A stretch of DNA of 21,223 bases from CBFHSD01 sp965658375 (GCA_965658375.1 CBFHSD010000042.1:1-21223); one strand, 5' to 3'; shown: positions 14,609 to 21,223, counted from the first letter of the stretch. Translations and numbers: made by a program. Notes: generated from the sequence alone by a model not told the origin.

Positions 14609-16828
14609 TTATTCAACACGCTCCACTTTGAGTACTCCTTTTAATGCTTTTAATTTGGTTCTTAAGTCCTTAAGGTGACTGGTATGGTGCACGAATAGCA
14701 TGATGTTTCCGGTGAAAACACCATCGCTACTATCGAAAGAAATGGAGCGCATGTTCACAGTCATTTCATTAGAGATAACGCGTGTAATGTCATTGATGAT
14801 TCCTGTTCTATCAATGCCAGAGATTTTGATTCCAGCTAGAAACTGAATACTCTCTTTTTGTGGATCCCATGTAGTGCGCACCACACGGTAGGCGTAATTG
14901 CCCAATAATTTTTCCGTATTCACACAGTTAACGCGATGAATGGCAATGACTCCGTCTCTTCGAATAAAACCAACTACCTCATCTCCGGGTATTGGATTGC
15001 AGCAAGAAGCAAGAATGTAATTGAGGTCTGAAGTGTTGGAACCGAGCACCAAAGAGCTTTTTCTATTGCCTCTAGTGGCTTCCATAATTTCTTCTAACGA
15101 CTGCGAGTTTTCGTTCTTTTGTTTGGCAACCAACTTTCCTCTCCACGTTTTTATGCGTTTAATCTTGGTTTTATTGATGCCGCCAATGCCGAAGCTATAA
15201 TAGAGGTCGTTAAGGTTACTGAATTGCTGATTGATAGAAAGTTGTGTAAGATTTTCATCATTGAACTCGACTTTTAAATCGGTAAACATTTTTTTTGCTT
15301 CTTCTTTACCTTGGGCTATGGTGTCTTTTCTCTCTTGCTTTAAATAAGTGCGAATCACAGATTTGGCTTTGGCGGTAACCACAAAGTCGAGCCAGGTGGC
15401 GAAAGGGTGTTGCACTTTTGACGTAAGTATTTCAACTTGATCTCCACTTTTAAGTTTGTAGCTGATTGGAACCAGTTTTTGGTTCACTTTGGCTCCTATG
15501 CATTTGTTTCCTAAATCTGAGTGGATTTCGAATGCAAAGTCTAAAGCCGTTGAATCATGTGGGAGAGAGATGATTTCTCCTTTGGGTGTAAAGGTGAATA
15601 TTTCTTTTGCGAAGAGGTTGAGTTTAAAATCATCCACAAAATCGATGGCGTCAGTTTCCGGGTCTTCTAATATTTCTCTTATTCTGTTGATCCAGTCTTC
15701 CAAAGCATTTTCTGCCGATATTTTATGGCCTTTATACTTCCAATGGGCAGCAACGCCTTTCTCGGCTACTTCGTCCATTCGCTTAGATCGTATTTGCACT
15801 TCAACCCACTTTCCTGTTGGACTCATTACGGTGGTGTGCAGTGATTCATATCCGTTTTGTTTGGGAGTCGAAATCCAGTCTCTTAACCTATCTGGATTGG
15901 GTTTGTAAAAATCGGTGATAAGTGAATACACCCTCCAGCACAATGCTTTTTCATTTTCATAATCTGTATCTACCGTAATGCGAACTGCAAACACATCATA
16001 CACCTCTTCAAAAGGAATGTTCTTTTTGCGCATTTTGCGATAAATGGAGTAAATGCTTTTAGGTCTGCTTTGAATTTTAAACTCAATGTTTTCGTCTTTC
16101 AAGGCGCGCTTAATGGGGAGAATGAATCGATTAATGAATCGCTGTCGCACATCTGCAGACTTATCTAGTTTTGATTCAATTTCGTTGTAGTAGTTAGGAG
16201 ATTTATACTTTAAGGCTAAATCTTCTAAATCACTCTTAATTTGGAAAAGACCCAGTCTATGGGCAAGAGGAGCGTAAATGTAAAGGGTTTCAGAAGCAAT
16301 TTTCCATTGCTTGTCTCTACGCATACCAGATAAGGTACGCATGTTATGTAGCCGATCAGCAAGCTTAATGAGCACAACACGCACATCGTCAGCTAGTGTA
16401 AGAATGATTTTCCGATAGTTTTCTGCTTGTAAGGAAACAGACATATCAAAAAGTCCTTCAATCTTCGTGAGGCCATCTATGATTCGTGCCTCAGTGTCAC
16501 CAAATAAATCGCGAATATCTTGAATGGTAAAGTCACTATCTTCTACAACATCATGGAGTAAAGCGCATACAACGCTTGTAGAACCTAAACCTATTTCTTT
16601 TACAACAATATTGGCTACAGCAATAGGGTGGATGATGTAGGGTTCACCTGTTTTTCTACGCACTCCATCATGAGCTTGACGTGCTACGTCAAGCGCTTTT
16701 CTGATTCGAATTTTCGCATTCTTATCAGAAGAAAAACCTCCATTTCGAAGCACTTTGCGGTATTCTCCTGAAATGAGTTTATTCTCTTCTTCTACTGTTA
16801 GATTATAGGATTGTTCGTTTTCTACCAT
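14609..16828 (-). CDS. rel: Bifunctional (p)ppGpp synthetase/hydrolase (RelA/SpoT family)
   Basis: 739 residues, full-length long RSH enzyme, cytoplasmic. Hydrolase HD domain is intact: IIHPIAV (His67), LLHDVVED (His92, Asp93, Glu96, Asp97) and KLADRLHNMRTL (Asp157). Synthetase domain about 235-365: RPKSIYSIYRKM, DVFAVRI, PKQNGYESLHT and VEVQIRS with the catalytic Glu342. At 313-316 the sequence is RLRD, a basic variant of the RxKD motif of bifunctional Rel/SpoT enzymes and unlike the acidic ExDD of monofunctional RelA. TGS domain about 408-470 (IFTFTPKGEIISLP), conserved-cysteine region ASCCNPIPGD (606-615), and ACT domain about 660-739. All key residues for making and removing (p)ppGpp are present, which fits a sole long Rel enzyme. 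First gene of the minus-strand block, divergent from the barrel protein gene. Confidence 0.95.
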   Translation of the reverse strand: MVENEQSYNLTVEEENKLISGEYRKVLRNGGFSSDKNAKIRIRKALDVARQAHDGVRRKTGEPYIIHPIAVANIVVKEIGLGSTSVVCALLHDVVEDSDFTIQDIRDLFGDTEARIIDGLTKIEGLFDMSVSLQAENYRKIILTLADDVRVVLIKLADRLHNMRTLSGMRRDKQWKIASETLYIYAPLAHRLGLFQIKSDLEDLALKYKSPNYYNEIESKLDKSADVRQRFINRFILPIKRALKDENIEFKIQSRPKSIYSIYRKMRKKNIPFEEVYDVFAVRITVDTDYENEKALCWRVYSLITDFYKPNPDRLRDWISTPKQNGYESLHTTVMSPTGKWVEVQIRSKRMDEVAEKGVAAHWKYKGHKISAENALEDWINRIREILEDPETDAIDFVDDFKLNLFAKEIFTFTPKGEIISLPHDSTALDFAFEIHSDLGNKCIGAKVNQKLVPISYKLKSGDQVEILTSKVQHPFATWLDFVVTAKAKSVIRTYLKQERKDTIAQGKEEAKKMFTDLKVEFNDENLTQLSINQQFSNLNDLYYSFGIGGINKTKIKRIKTWRGKLVAKQKNENSQSLEEIMEATRGNRKSSLVLGSNTSDLNYILASCCNPIPGDEVVGFIRRDGVIAIHRVNCVNTEKLLGNYAYRVVRTTWDPQKESIQFLAGIKISGIDRTGIINDITRVISNEMTVNMRSISFDSSDGVFTGNIMLFVHHTSHLKDLRTKLKALKGVLKVERVE

Positions 16829-16912
16829 GAATAGCTAATATAGTAAGGCAATTTATATTTCTTGTGATATTTTCAATTTCGATTCGTTACTTTTATGCCA
16901 ATCATTTACGCT

Positions 16913-17677
16913 ATGAATATGTTCAAGGTTTTATCAATAACAATTAGCTTCTTTTTTTTGTATCAAGTAGTTCATTCACAAGAGAATAAGAAATTTATAG
17001 TGCCGCAAACTCACAATTGGGTTTTAAGGTATAATATAACTCCTAGAGTGCTTTATGGGAGTGGAAACTTTGAATTTGGGGTAGAGAGGAGAATTGCTGA
17101 TTACCAAACCGTCTCTTTAAATATTGGGTCGAGAAAGTTTCCGAGTATTATAAACTTACCTTCTAACGACCTAGGTATTGGAAACGAAACGAACAATAGT
17201 GGCTTTAGTCTCGCGGCTGACTACCGTAGATATATGAAATCTGAGAATAGACATTTTGCTCCGAGAGGTGTGTATTGGGGTCCATATGTTGCTTACTATC
17301 AATTCAATTTTGCCAATGAACTCTCTATTCCTGACTCTCTAATTATTGCCGGTTCTAAGGCAGAACTAGATGCCTCATTGCAAGTGGTGAATTTCGGGAT
17401 AGAGTTAGGATATCAGTTTTTGATTAAAGATAGACTCACGGTGGATCTTACTTTTATTGGTCCTGGTTATGGATTTTACCGAGGTGAATTGGATTTAGTT
17501 GGAGATGCAGAGCTTGATCCTGATAATGAGTATCTACAGGATGTTGCGGAAGTATTGATCAATCGATTTCCGGCAGTGGAAGAGTTTTTTGATGAGAAAT
17601 CCTACTCAGTAGATAGTGGTTTCAGAACTTGGACTGTAGGAATGCGATACGTAATTCAAATCGGTTATCATTTTTAG
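16913..17677 (+). CDS. Probable outer-membrane beta-barrel protein, unknown function
   Basis: About 254 residues. MNMFKVLSITISFFFLYQVVHSQ is a signal peptide; ATG 16895 (six residues longer) and 16919 are other possible starts. The mature part has alternating strands rich in aromatic and Gly residues: WVLRYNITPRVLYGSGNFEFGVERRI, FSLAADYRRYM, GVYWGPYVAYYQFNF, VNFGIELGYQFLIKDRLTVDLTFIGPGYGFYRG, and a last strand VGMRYVIQIGYHF ending in a terminal Phe, the classical C-terminal signal for outer-membrane insertion. The pattern resembles DUF3575-type Bacteroidota barrels, but I cannot fix the family. A TACTTTTA element at 16888-16895 resembles the Bacteroidota -7 box (TAnnTTTG, one mismatch), favouring a start at 16913 or 16919. 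Divergent from rel, followed by a hairpin terminator. Confidence 0.75.
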   Translation: MNMFKVLSITISFFFLYQVVHSQENKKFIVPQTHNWVLRYNITPRVLYGSGNFEFGVERRIADYQTVSLNIGSRKFPSIINLPSNDLGIGNETNNSGFSLAADYRRYMKSENRHFAPRGVYWGPYVAYYQFNFANELSIPDSLIIAGSKAELDASLQVVNFGIELGYQFLIKDRLTVDLTFIGPGYGFYRGELDLVGDAELDPDNEYLQDVAEVLINRFPAVEEFFDEKSYSVDSGFRTWTVGMRYVIQIGYHF

Positions 17678-17686
17678 AGGCATAAA

Positions 17687-17711
17687 AAAGGCTCCAGAAG
17701 GAGCCTTTATA
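17687..17711. terminator. Hairpin terminator after the barrel gene
   Basis: Perfect 9-bp stem AAAGGCTCC / GGAGCCTTT (17687-17695 and 17700-17708) with an AGAA loop. On the plus strand it ends in a short T run; on the minus strand it runs into six Ts, so it may work in both directions. Its place 10 bp after the plus-strand stop suggests its main job is ending that transcript. Confidence 0.8.
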
Positions 17712-17886
17712 CCGAAAGTTTAATCTTTGGCTGATAACGGTCTCGTTTAGAGTAGTAGCGGATTTAATTCTACTAAATTGTCAGGTGTTTAGATACTTAT
17801 AAAAATGTAAAAACGGTTCAAGTATGCACCCAAACGGCTCTTACTGATACATCTTGTTGTGTATAGTTGCATTACGCCATCTATTG
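17712..17886. other. Unexplained structured segment between two terminators
   Basis: About 175 bp isolated between two hairpin terminators, with no credible ORF. It carries a 6-bp inverted repeat TAGTAG/CTACTA (17753-17758 and 17770-17775), an AACG-GTCT-CGTT mini-hairpin near 17736-17747, and two copies of AAACGGYTC (from 17811 and 17832) plus a related AACGGTCTC at 17736. This looks like a dispersed repeat or cassette remnant rather than random spacer, but the family cannot be named. Confidence 0.35.
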
Positions 17887-17888
17887 AA

Positions 17889-17922
17889 AAAAAATGACCA
17901 TTGTACACAATGGTCATTTTTT
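17889..17922. terminator. Perfect 15-bp bidirectional hairpin terminator
   Basis: Left arm 17889-17903 and right arm 17908-17922 are exact complements around a TACA loop. Each strand shows six Ts after the GC-containing stem, so it is symmetric and bidirectional. It lies 32 bp downstream of the minus-strand secreted-protein gene and would end that operon. Confidence 0.9.
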
Positions 17923-17954
17923 ACAAATGAGAATACTTTTATGCGAATTTTTGC

Positions 17955-18680
17955 CTACTCAGAAGGAGCATTCCACATCATCAGCATTGTTCGTGCAATT
18001 GTATATGGATTGGTAATATTACCTTTCCCCATGGTTTCGAACATTTTTCCAAATTCAGGAGCTTGAATTAGTTTATTTTGAGCTTTTAAGTAATGCGCAT
18101 AGCTCTTATGACTTTCTACAGCGTAGTGTGTAACTCCTCTATCGTCTCCAGCAATATGTTGATGCAAAGACATTTCTGCAGAAACTTCATTAAGCAAAGG
18201 CTGCATTGTTTTTACCAAGTTTTGAAATGTCTGTGTGATGGGCATTATCTGGTCAAATGGCACGTTCATGAAATAAATTATCTGGAAACCATTTCCTCTT
18301 TGGGAAGACTGTGCTACAGGCATTCCAGTGAAAGAGCGAAGAGGAAGAGTACCTAAATCAGTCATGGCTTGGCCCATTGCTTGGTAGTCTTCGTTTTTTT
18401 GCCAATTGGATGGATCTAGCATTTTACCTATTGCATCTACATCCTCACTCATAACGCTTACATGGTGAGTTACTTCGTTGTTTCCCAAAGTTTGTTCAGT
18501 CAAGTAAGCCATAGGCAATTTCTTTCCTGTTTCACTAGTAAAGAAAGTATTTAACGCTCCAACAAAAGCTTCTTGTTTTTGAGGTGGCACGTTAAATTCC
18601 CAATTAATCCAGCTAGTTTGAGCTTGAGTAGTGAATGTAGCACACAAGGCTAAGAGTAGTGAAATCGAAATTTTTTTCAT
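17955..18680 (-). CDS. Secreted protein of unknown function, internally duplicated
   Basis: 241 residues. MKKISISLLLALCATFTTQA is a Sec signal peptide, cleavage before Gln21, so the protein is exported; no lipobox or T9SS tail is present. I do not recognise the family. The mature part appears to hold two related alpha/beta halves: INWEFNVPPQKQEAFVGALNTFF (about 25-47) and IIYFMNVPFDQIMPITQTFQNLV (about 133-155) share spacing and the x-x-x-x-NVP strand, and each is followed by a helix and a second strand containing histidines (VTHHVSVMS, VTHYAVESH). This suggests a dimeric-alpha-beta-barrel-like fold (as in antibiotic-biosynthesis monooxygenase proteins) fused in tandem, an inference only. It is the last gene of the minus-strand group and is followed by the 15-bp hairpin terminator. 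Confidence 0.82.
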   Translation of the reverse strand: MKKISISLLLALCATFTTQAQTSWINWEFNVPPQKQEAFVGALNTFFTSETGKKLPMAYLTEQTLGNNEVTHHVSVMSEDVDAIGKMLDPSNWQKNEDYQAMGQAMTDLGTLPLRSFTGMPVAQSSQRGNGFQIIYFMNVPFDQIMPITQTFQNLVKTMQPLLNEVSAEMSLHQHIAGDDRGVTHYAVESHKSYAHYLKAQNKLIQAPEFGKMFETMGKGNITNPYTIARTMLMMWNAPSE

Positions 18681-18711
18681 AATTGATATTTATTTAAGAT
18701 TTATAATTGAC

Positions 18712-18975
18712 TTAAGGCTGAAGAGGCGTAAAAGAATGCATTTCGTCATTGACAATCTGCAATTTCTCTGTTAATGAGACCATAAGTTCAGAGCCAAAAA
18801 GCCCCTGCATTCTCTGCATATCTACATCGTAGAGCATTACGATAGCGCTTGTTTCATCAACTTTACCCACGGTCGTTTTGGATTAATCGCAAACGGTAGC
18901 TCGCTCGGCATGATTGTCAAAAGTTTCTTTCCATGCATCGTAGTTAGCCATTGATACTTTAATAATTACGTTCAT
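18712..18975 (-). pseudogene. Small gene interrupted by one in-frame TAA stop
   Basis: Reading from ATG 18975 gives MNVIIKVSMANYDAWKETF and ten more residues to ...ATVCD, then TAA at 18885-18883 (codon 31), after which the same frame continues SKTTVGKVDETSAIVMLYDV... to ...MHSFTPLQP and a TAA at 18714-18712. No frameshift is needed: both parts together make an 87-codon gene broken by a single stop. One base change (TAA from GAA or CAA) would restore it; Glu fits the DESK context. The intact product would be a small alpha/beta protein, fold similar in style to the downstream secreted protein, but without signal peptide. Family not recognised. Alternatives: sequencing error, recoding, or reinitiation at ATG 18837. 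Spacing to neighbours (about 31 and 36 bp) fits an operon member. Confidence 0.75.
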
Positions 18976-19011
18976 TTTATTTGTATTTATAATTGAGGTT
19001 TATTTTTATGT

Positions 19012-19398
19012 CTAAGACTTAGCGGTTCGTGAGGTGTAAATTGATAATGCTGCTAAAACTGTTATCAGTATTATTGCGGGTTTTGGCACAATGACTGGGG
19101 TAGTGAAATTCTGCAATAAGCCGTTAATTAAGAAAAACACGTAGGCGAAGCCTGTATAGAGTAAAACCTTCTTTGCTTCCAATATCTGTAGACCTCTCGT
19201 TGAGAAAAGTATGATACCAGTAACTATAAATGCAACACCTAACGGCCAGTGCATTGCTGCACCAACTTGAATGGACTCTTCCGTAACCATGTCTTTCGGA
19301 AAGGATTGTTTTGTGAGTAATTCACCCCCTAAGACAAAGCCTATTCCTTGAAGAACATTTAAAGCTGCAATAATGGTAATTGTAAATTTAGTTTTCAT
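19012..19398 (-). CDS. Small four-helix membrane protein, unknown function
   Basis: 128 residues from ATG 19398; the frame runs back to a TTG at 19416, but MKTKFTITIIAAL is the natural start. Four hydrophobic segments are visible at about 5-24, 50-67, 77-97 and 105-120, with little soluble sequence, so this is an integral cytoplasmic-membrane protein. A conserved-looking VGAAMHWPLGVAFIVTGI stretch sits at the second helix. The shape recalls DoxX/DUF4345-like four-helix proteins, but I cannot assign a family. First gene after the AraC regulator on the same strand, with a 72-bp gap that contains a perfect inverted repeat; it probably leads an operon with the interrupted gene and the secreted protein downstream. 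Confidence 0.75.
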   Translation of the reverse strand: MKTKFTITIIAALNVLQGIGFVLGGELLTKQSFPKDMVTEESIQVGAAMHWPLGVAFIVTGIILFSTRGLQILEAKKVLLYTGFAYVFFLINGLLQNFTTPVIVPKPAIILITVLAALSIYTSRTAKS

Positions 19399-19418
19399 AA
19401 TTTTATCTTGTTTCAATA

Positions 19419-19438
19419 TTAGTTTGTGGGCAAACTAA
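19419..19438. promoter_or_regulatory. Perfect 8-bp inverted repeat upstream of the membrane-protein gene (candidate operator)
   Basis: TTAGTTTG-TGGG-CAAACTAA lies 20 bp upstream of the ATG of the four-helix protein and 32 bp after the AraC stop codon. On the minus strand it abuts TAATATTG, close to the Bacteroidota -7 box TAnnTTTG. It could bind a regulator or form a short RNA hairpin; no T tract follows, so it is not a terminator. Confidence 0.5.
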
Positions 19439-19470
19439 ATAATTGTACGAATGTCCCATTTATAAAAATT

Positions 19471-20343
19471 TCATTCTGAAAAAGGTAAAACTAGAGTTTC
19501 TTGATCCTCAAGTTTTGGTGCTTTTATATATGCAGTAGGAGTCATATCGCCAAATTGTTTGAACTTTCGTATAAAGTGGGACTGATCGTAGTAATTATGA
19601 TCGATAGCTCTATTTGACAAGCTTATTGATTGATTTAGAGAAAAAGCCGTTTTTCTAAACTGCTGCAATTGAACATGAGAATAGTAAGACATACCCAGCC
19701 AATCGTTACAAAGTCTGTGAAAATGGGATTTTGAGAAATTTATATGATCTAGGTTCAATTGGGTATAATGCCAGCGATTATTTCTTTGGATTTTCAAAAA
19801 CTCTATTTGTTCTAATAGCTTACACATCATAGAAGCATCAGTAGATTCTTGGATTTTCTGAGCAATAAATTTTTCTAAAAACCACGCTCTTTCTTTAAAC
19901 GTTGCCAATGTATTTAACCTATCCTGAATTTCATTTATTGAATTCTTAAGCATTGTAGGTTCTATGCAGTTATTATAGAGCTCCTTGGCAGGAAGGCCAA
20001 ACAAAGTTTTGGCTGCTATAGGACTCATTATTATGAGTACCATATTTATTTTTTTAAATGATGGATAATGAGGTTTAGAGGTTGCTGAGAATAAATAGGT
20101 AAATTGGTTGTTGTTACCTGAAGACTGTGCAAATTTGTTTTCTAATACATTACTCCCTTCTAGTAAAAATTGCAATTCAATCTTACCATTGGGAAGCACT
20201 TTATAAGATTGAGGCATGTTTGATTGGAATTGAACAATAACATCTACAATACCAAAAAGTGACTTTGGAACATAAGTCTGGAAAATAGAACCGTTTCTAT
20301 CTGTCTCCAGAATGTTACTTGGTTCAGTGATTGTATGCTCCAT
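19471..20343 (-). CDS. AraC-family transcriptional regulator
   Basis: 290 residues. The C-terminal third holds the two helix-turn-helix units: the first around 200-232 (INFSKSHFHRLCNDWLGMSY, LQQFRKT), the second around 240-273 (SLSNRAIDHNYYDQSHFIRK, then FGDMTPTAYI), which is the AraC/XylS signature of a family member with the usual SHFxRxFKxxxGxTPxxY pattern. The N-terminal ~150 residues resemble the DUF6597-type sensing domain (SLFGIVDVIVQFQ, VLPNGKIELQFLLEG), a common partner in Bacteroidota; the ligand is unknown. Placed immediately upstream of, and in the same direction as, the membrane/secreted-protein genes, it is the likely local regulator. The composition is more AT-rich than that of the core block. 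Confidence 0.92.
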   Translation of the reverse strand: MEHTITEPSNILETDRNGSIFQTYVPKSLFGIVDVIVQFQSNMPQSYKVLPNGKIELQFLLEGSNVLENKFAQSSGNNNQFTYLFSATSKPHYPSFKKINMVLIIMSPIAAKTLFGLPAKELYNNCIEPTMLKNSINEIQDRLNTLATFKERAWFLEKFIAQKIQESTDASMMCKLLEQIEFLKIQRNNRWHYTQLNLDHINFSKSHFHRLCNDWLGMSYYSHVQLQQFRKTAFSLNQSISLSNRAIDHNYYDQSHFIRKFKQFGDMTPTAYIKAPKLEDQETLVLPFSE

Positions 20344-20441
20344 TTAAATTTCGATGCCTTTGTTCTATGTTTTAAAAGCTTTTGTTTTGATTGTACATTG
20401 AATTGATACTGCTCATAAATATTTAAAAAATTTATACTGTA

Positions 20442-20816
20442 TCATCCTTCCAACGATGATGTGAAGTTTTTGGAACTTGAAGCTTTAGAGAGATTCAAAA
20501 CAAATTGAACATCATTAATGTGTTTCCTTTCAGAAATGATGTACTCTTTTTGTTTGGCAAGGTTACCATGTTTTCTTAACCTCAGAAAATAGAAATGGCA
20601 TTTTATTTCGAATTCTTTTTTCTTAGCCCAGGCATATACATTTTTTGGGGAGTTTGTCCAGTTTTGTGGGCCACCGTACGCGATTGCTTCTTCCACTAAT
20701 AACCTATCTTCTGCAGATGGATAATCAATGTCAGCCAACAGTAAAAGCCGTGTTTTAAATTCGTTGAGCTTATTTTCGTTAGAATTTAAATAGTCCTTGG
20801 TGTCCTTGTTTCTCAT
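20442..20816 (-). CDS. Small hypothetical protein
   Basis: 124 residues from ATG 20816; the frame extends to a TTG at 20855 but MRNKDTKDYLNSNENK is the more plausible start. The protein is soluble, basic and mainly helical, with no signal peptide or membrane segment. Notable patches are RLLLLADIDYPSAEDRLLVEEAIAYGG, the aromatic WTNSPKNVYAWAKKKEFEIKCHFYFLRLRKHG, and a polar tail. I do not recognise a family and assign no function. It lies 98 bp upstream of the AraC gene on the same strand; whether the two are co-transcribed is unclear. The gene has composition typical of the AT-rich right end. Coding status rests on frame length and residue pattern alone. Confidence 0.55.
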   Translation of the reverse strand: MRNKDTKDYLNSNENKLNEFKTRLLLLADIDYPSAEDRLLVEEAIAYGGPQNWTNSPKNVYAWAKKKEFEIKCHFYFLRLRKHGNLAKQKEYIISERKHINDVQFVLNLSKASSSKNFTSSLEG

Positions 20817-20855
20817 TTTATTCTCATTGTAATTTAGTTGACTCAAGAATATCAA

Positions 20856-21223
20856 AGTTCTATCAGTATTTTAATAAGCTAATTTTTCATTTTTTTTGTT
20901 ATATAGTCAATGCTGCATACACCTTTCTCGATTTGAGAATTTCGTGACGCGTTCTATTTTATAGATTCTTTGCTGGAAGAAAATTTTTTAAATGGAGTTT
21001 CGCTTATAAAGTGTTTCAACATAAAAAATATTGAGAATCATTTGTTCGGTTGAACAAACAATATTTTGTGTTGAAAGGGAACGTAGTTTTTGCATTATAC
21101 CCTTGGCGGTTTCGTAGTTATTTCTCGTCCAATCAAAAAATAACAAGAAACGAAATGAAAACGGTACATTCTGACCATTAGCTCATAAAAGCTATTTGGT
21201 TTCCTTTATTAGTTAACAATTCT
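20856..21223. other. AT-rich non-coding right end
   Basis: About 370 bp with no convincing gene on either strand. It holds a T-rich stretch (about 20880-20900), the long imperfect hairpin at 21014-21076, and a second dyad (TTTCGT...GTTATTT at 21110-21123 against AAATAAC...ACGAAA at 21138-21155) directly before an ATG at 21155 that opens only an eight-codon frame (MKTVHSDH). The promoter for the small hypothetical gene should be at the left side of this stretch. Confidence 0.5.
21014..21076. repeat. Long imperfect hairpin (palindromic element)
   Basis: A basal 9-bp stem (TTTCAACAT, 21014-21022, with GTGTTGAAA, 21068-21076, one wobble) continues as AAAA/TTTT and, past a 2-nt bulge, TATTG/CAATA. 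After a 7-nt one-sided bulge the top is a perfect 7-bp stem TTTGTTC/GAACAAA with a GGTT loop (21041-21058). In total about 25 pairs in 63 nt. No T tract follows on either strand, so a terminator role is unlikely. Confidence 0.6.

Noticed and set aside
15489..15908. 139-codon plus-strand frame antisense to rel
   Set aside because: Lies opposite strongly conserved TGS and synthetase sequence; Ser-rich composition typical of an antisense shadow.
17712..17886. Integron attC site or cassette boundary
   Set aside because: Some TAACG-like and GTTG-like ends are present, but no correctly paired RYYYAAC and GTTRRRY core sites could be found.
17854..18066. 70-codon plus-strand frame across the 15-bp terminator
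   Set aside because: Reads through a perfect terminator and then runs antisense to the secreted-protein gene.
1..21223. tRNA, rRNA, tmRNA, CRISPR array, complete insertion sequence or prophage genes
   Set aside because: None seen on reading both strands; no regularly spaced direct repeats and no integrase or transposase frame.

Overview
The window looks like a chromosomal segment from a marine or aquatic Bacteroidota bacterium, probably Flavobacteriales or a close relative. Evidence: a secreted protein ending in a type IX secretion (Por/T9SS) sorting domain with a YPNPTNG motif, a two-domain OstA-like protein, a Sortilin/VPS10-type BNR-repeat protein with signal peptide, the order rel - Fur-family regulator - purA - OstA-like - pRiA4b/TnpR-like gene - miaA, low GC content, and starts without clear Shine-Dalgarno sequences.

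Left part (2-3846, plus strand): a tightly packed five-gene run with 1-3 bp spacers. It encodes the C-terminal part of a protein with three SPOR-like repeats (cut by the window edge), the N-end-rule adaptor ClpS, an M48 metallopeptidase lipoprotein, an NfeD-like membrane protein and the flotillin-like FloA. A strong intrinsic terminator closes it. The theme is envelope/membrane organisation and protein quality control.

Middle part (4070-9842, plus strand): two large exported proteins. The first is a choice-of-anchor-I/beta-propeller protein with a T9SS tail and an apparent ~175-residue beta-sandwich-like insertion; it has its own terminator. After a REP-like intergenic segment comes a ~1030-residue BNR/VPS10-like protein with about eleven Asp-box motifs and a C-terminal coiled coil.

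Core minus-strand block (9848-16828): transcription runs from rel (bifunctional (p)ppGpp synthetase/hydrolase) through a Fur-family regulator lacking the CxxC structural zinc motif, purA, an OstA-like LPS-transport protein and a pRiA4b ORF-3/TnpR-like conserved gene to miaA. Most spacers are below 15 bp and one junction is a TAATG overlap. A divergent plus-strand gene for a probable outer-membrane barrel protein (16913-17677) follows.

Right part (17680-21223): an AT-rich, accessory-looking region. Between convergent genes lie two perfect bidirectional hairpin terminators separated by ~180 bp of unexplained sequence. Then come minus-strand genes, read from the right: a small unknown protein, an AraC-family regulator, a four-helix membrane protein preceded by a perfect 8-bp inverted repeat, a small gene broken by a single in-frame TAA (pseudogene or recoded), and a secreted protein that looks internally duplicated. 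These last genes may form an AraC-controlled operon of unknown function. The final ~400 bp have no convincing gene but hold a long imperfect hairpin (21014-21076). I saw no tRNA, rRNA, CRISPR array or complete insertion sequence.
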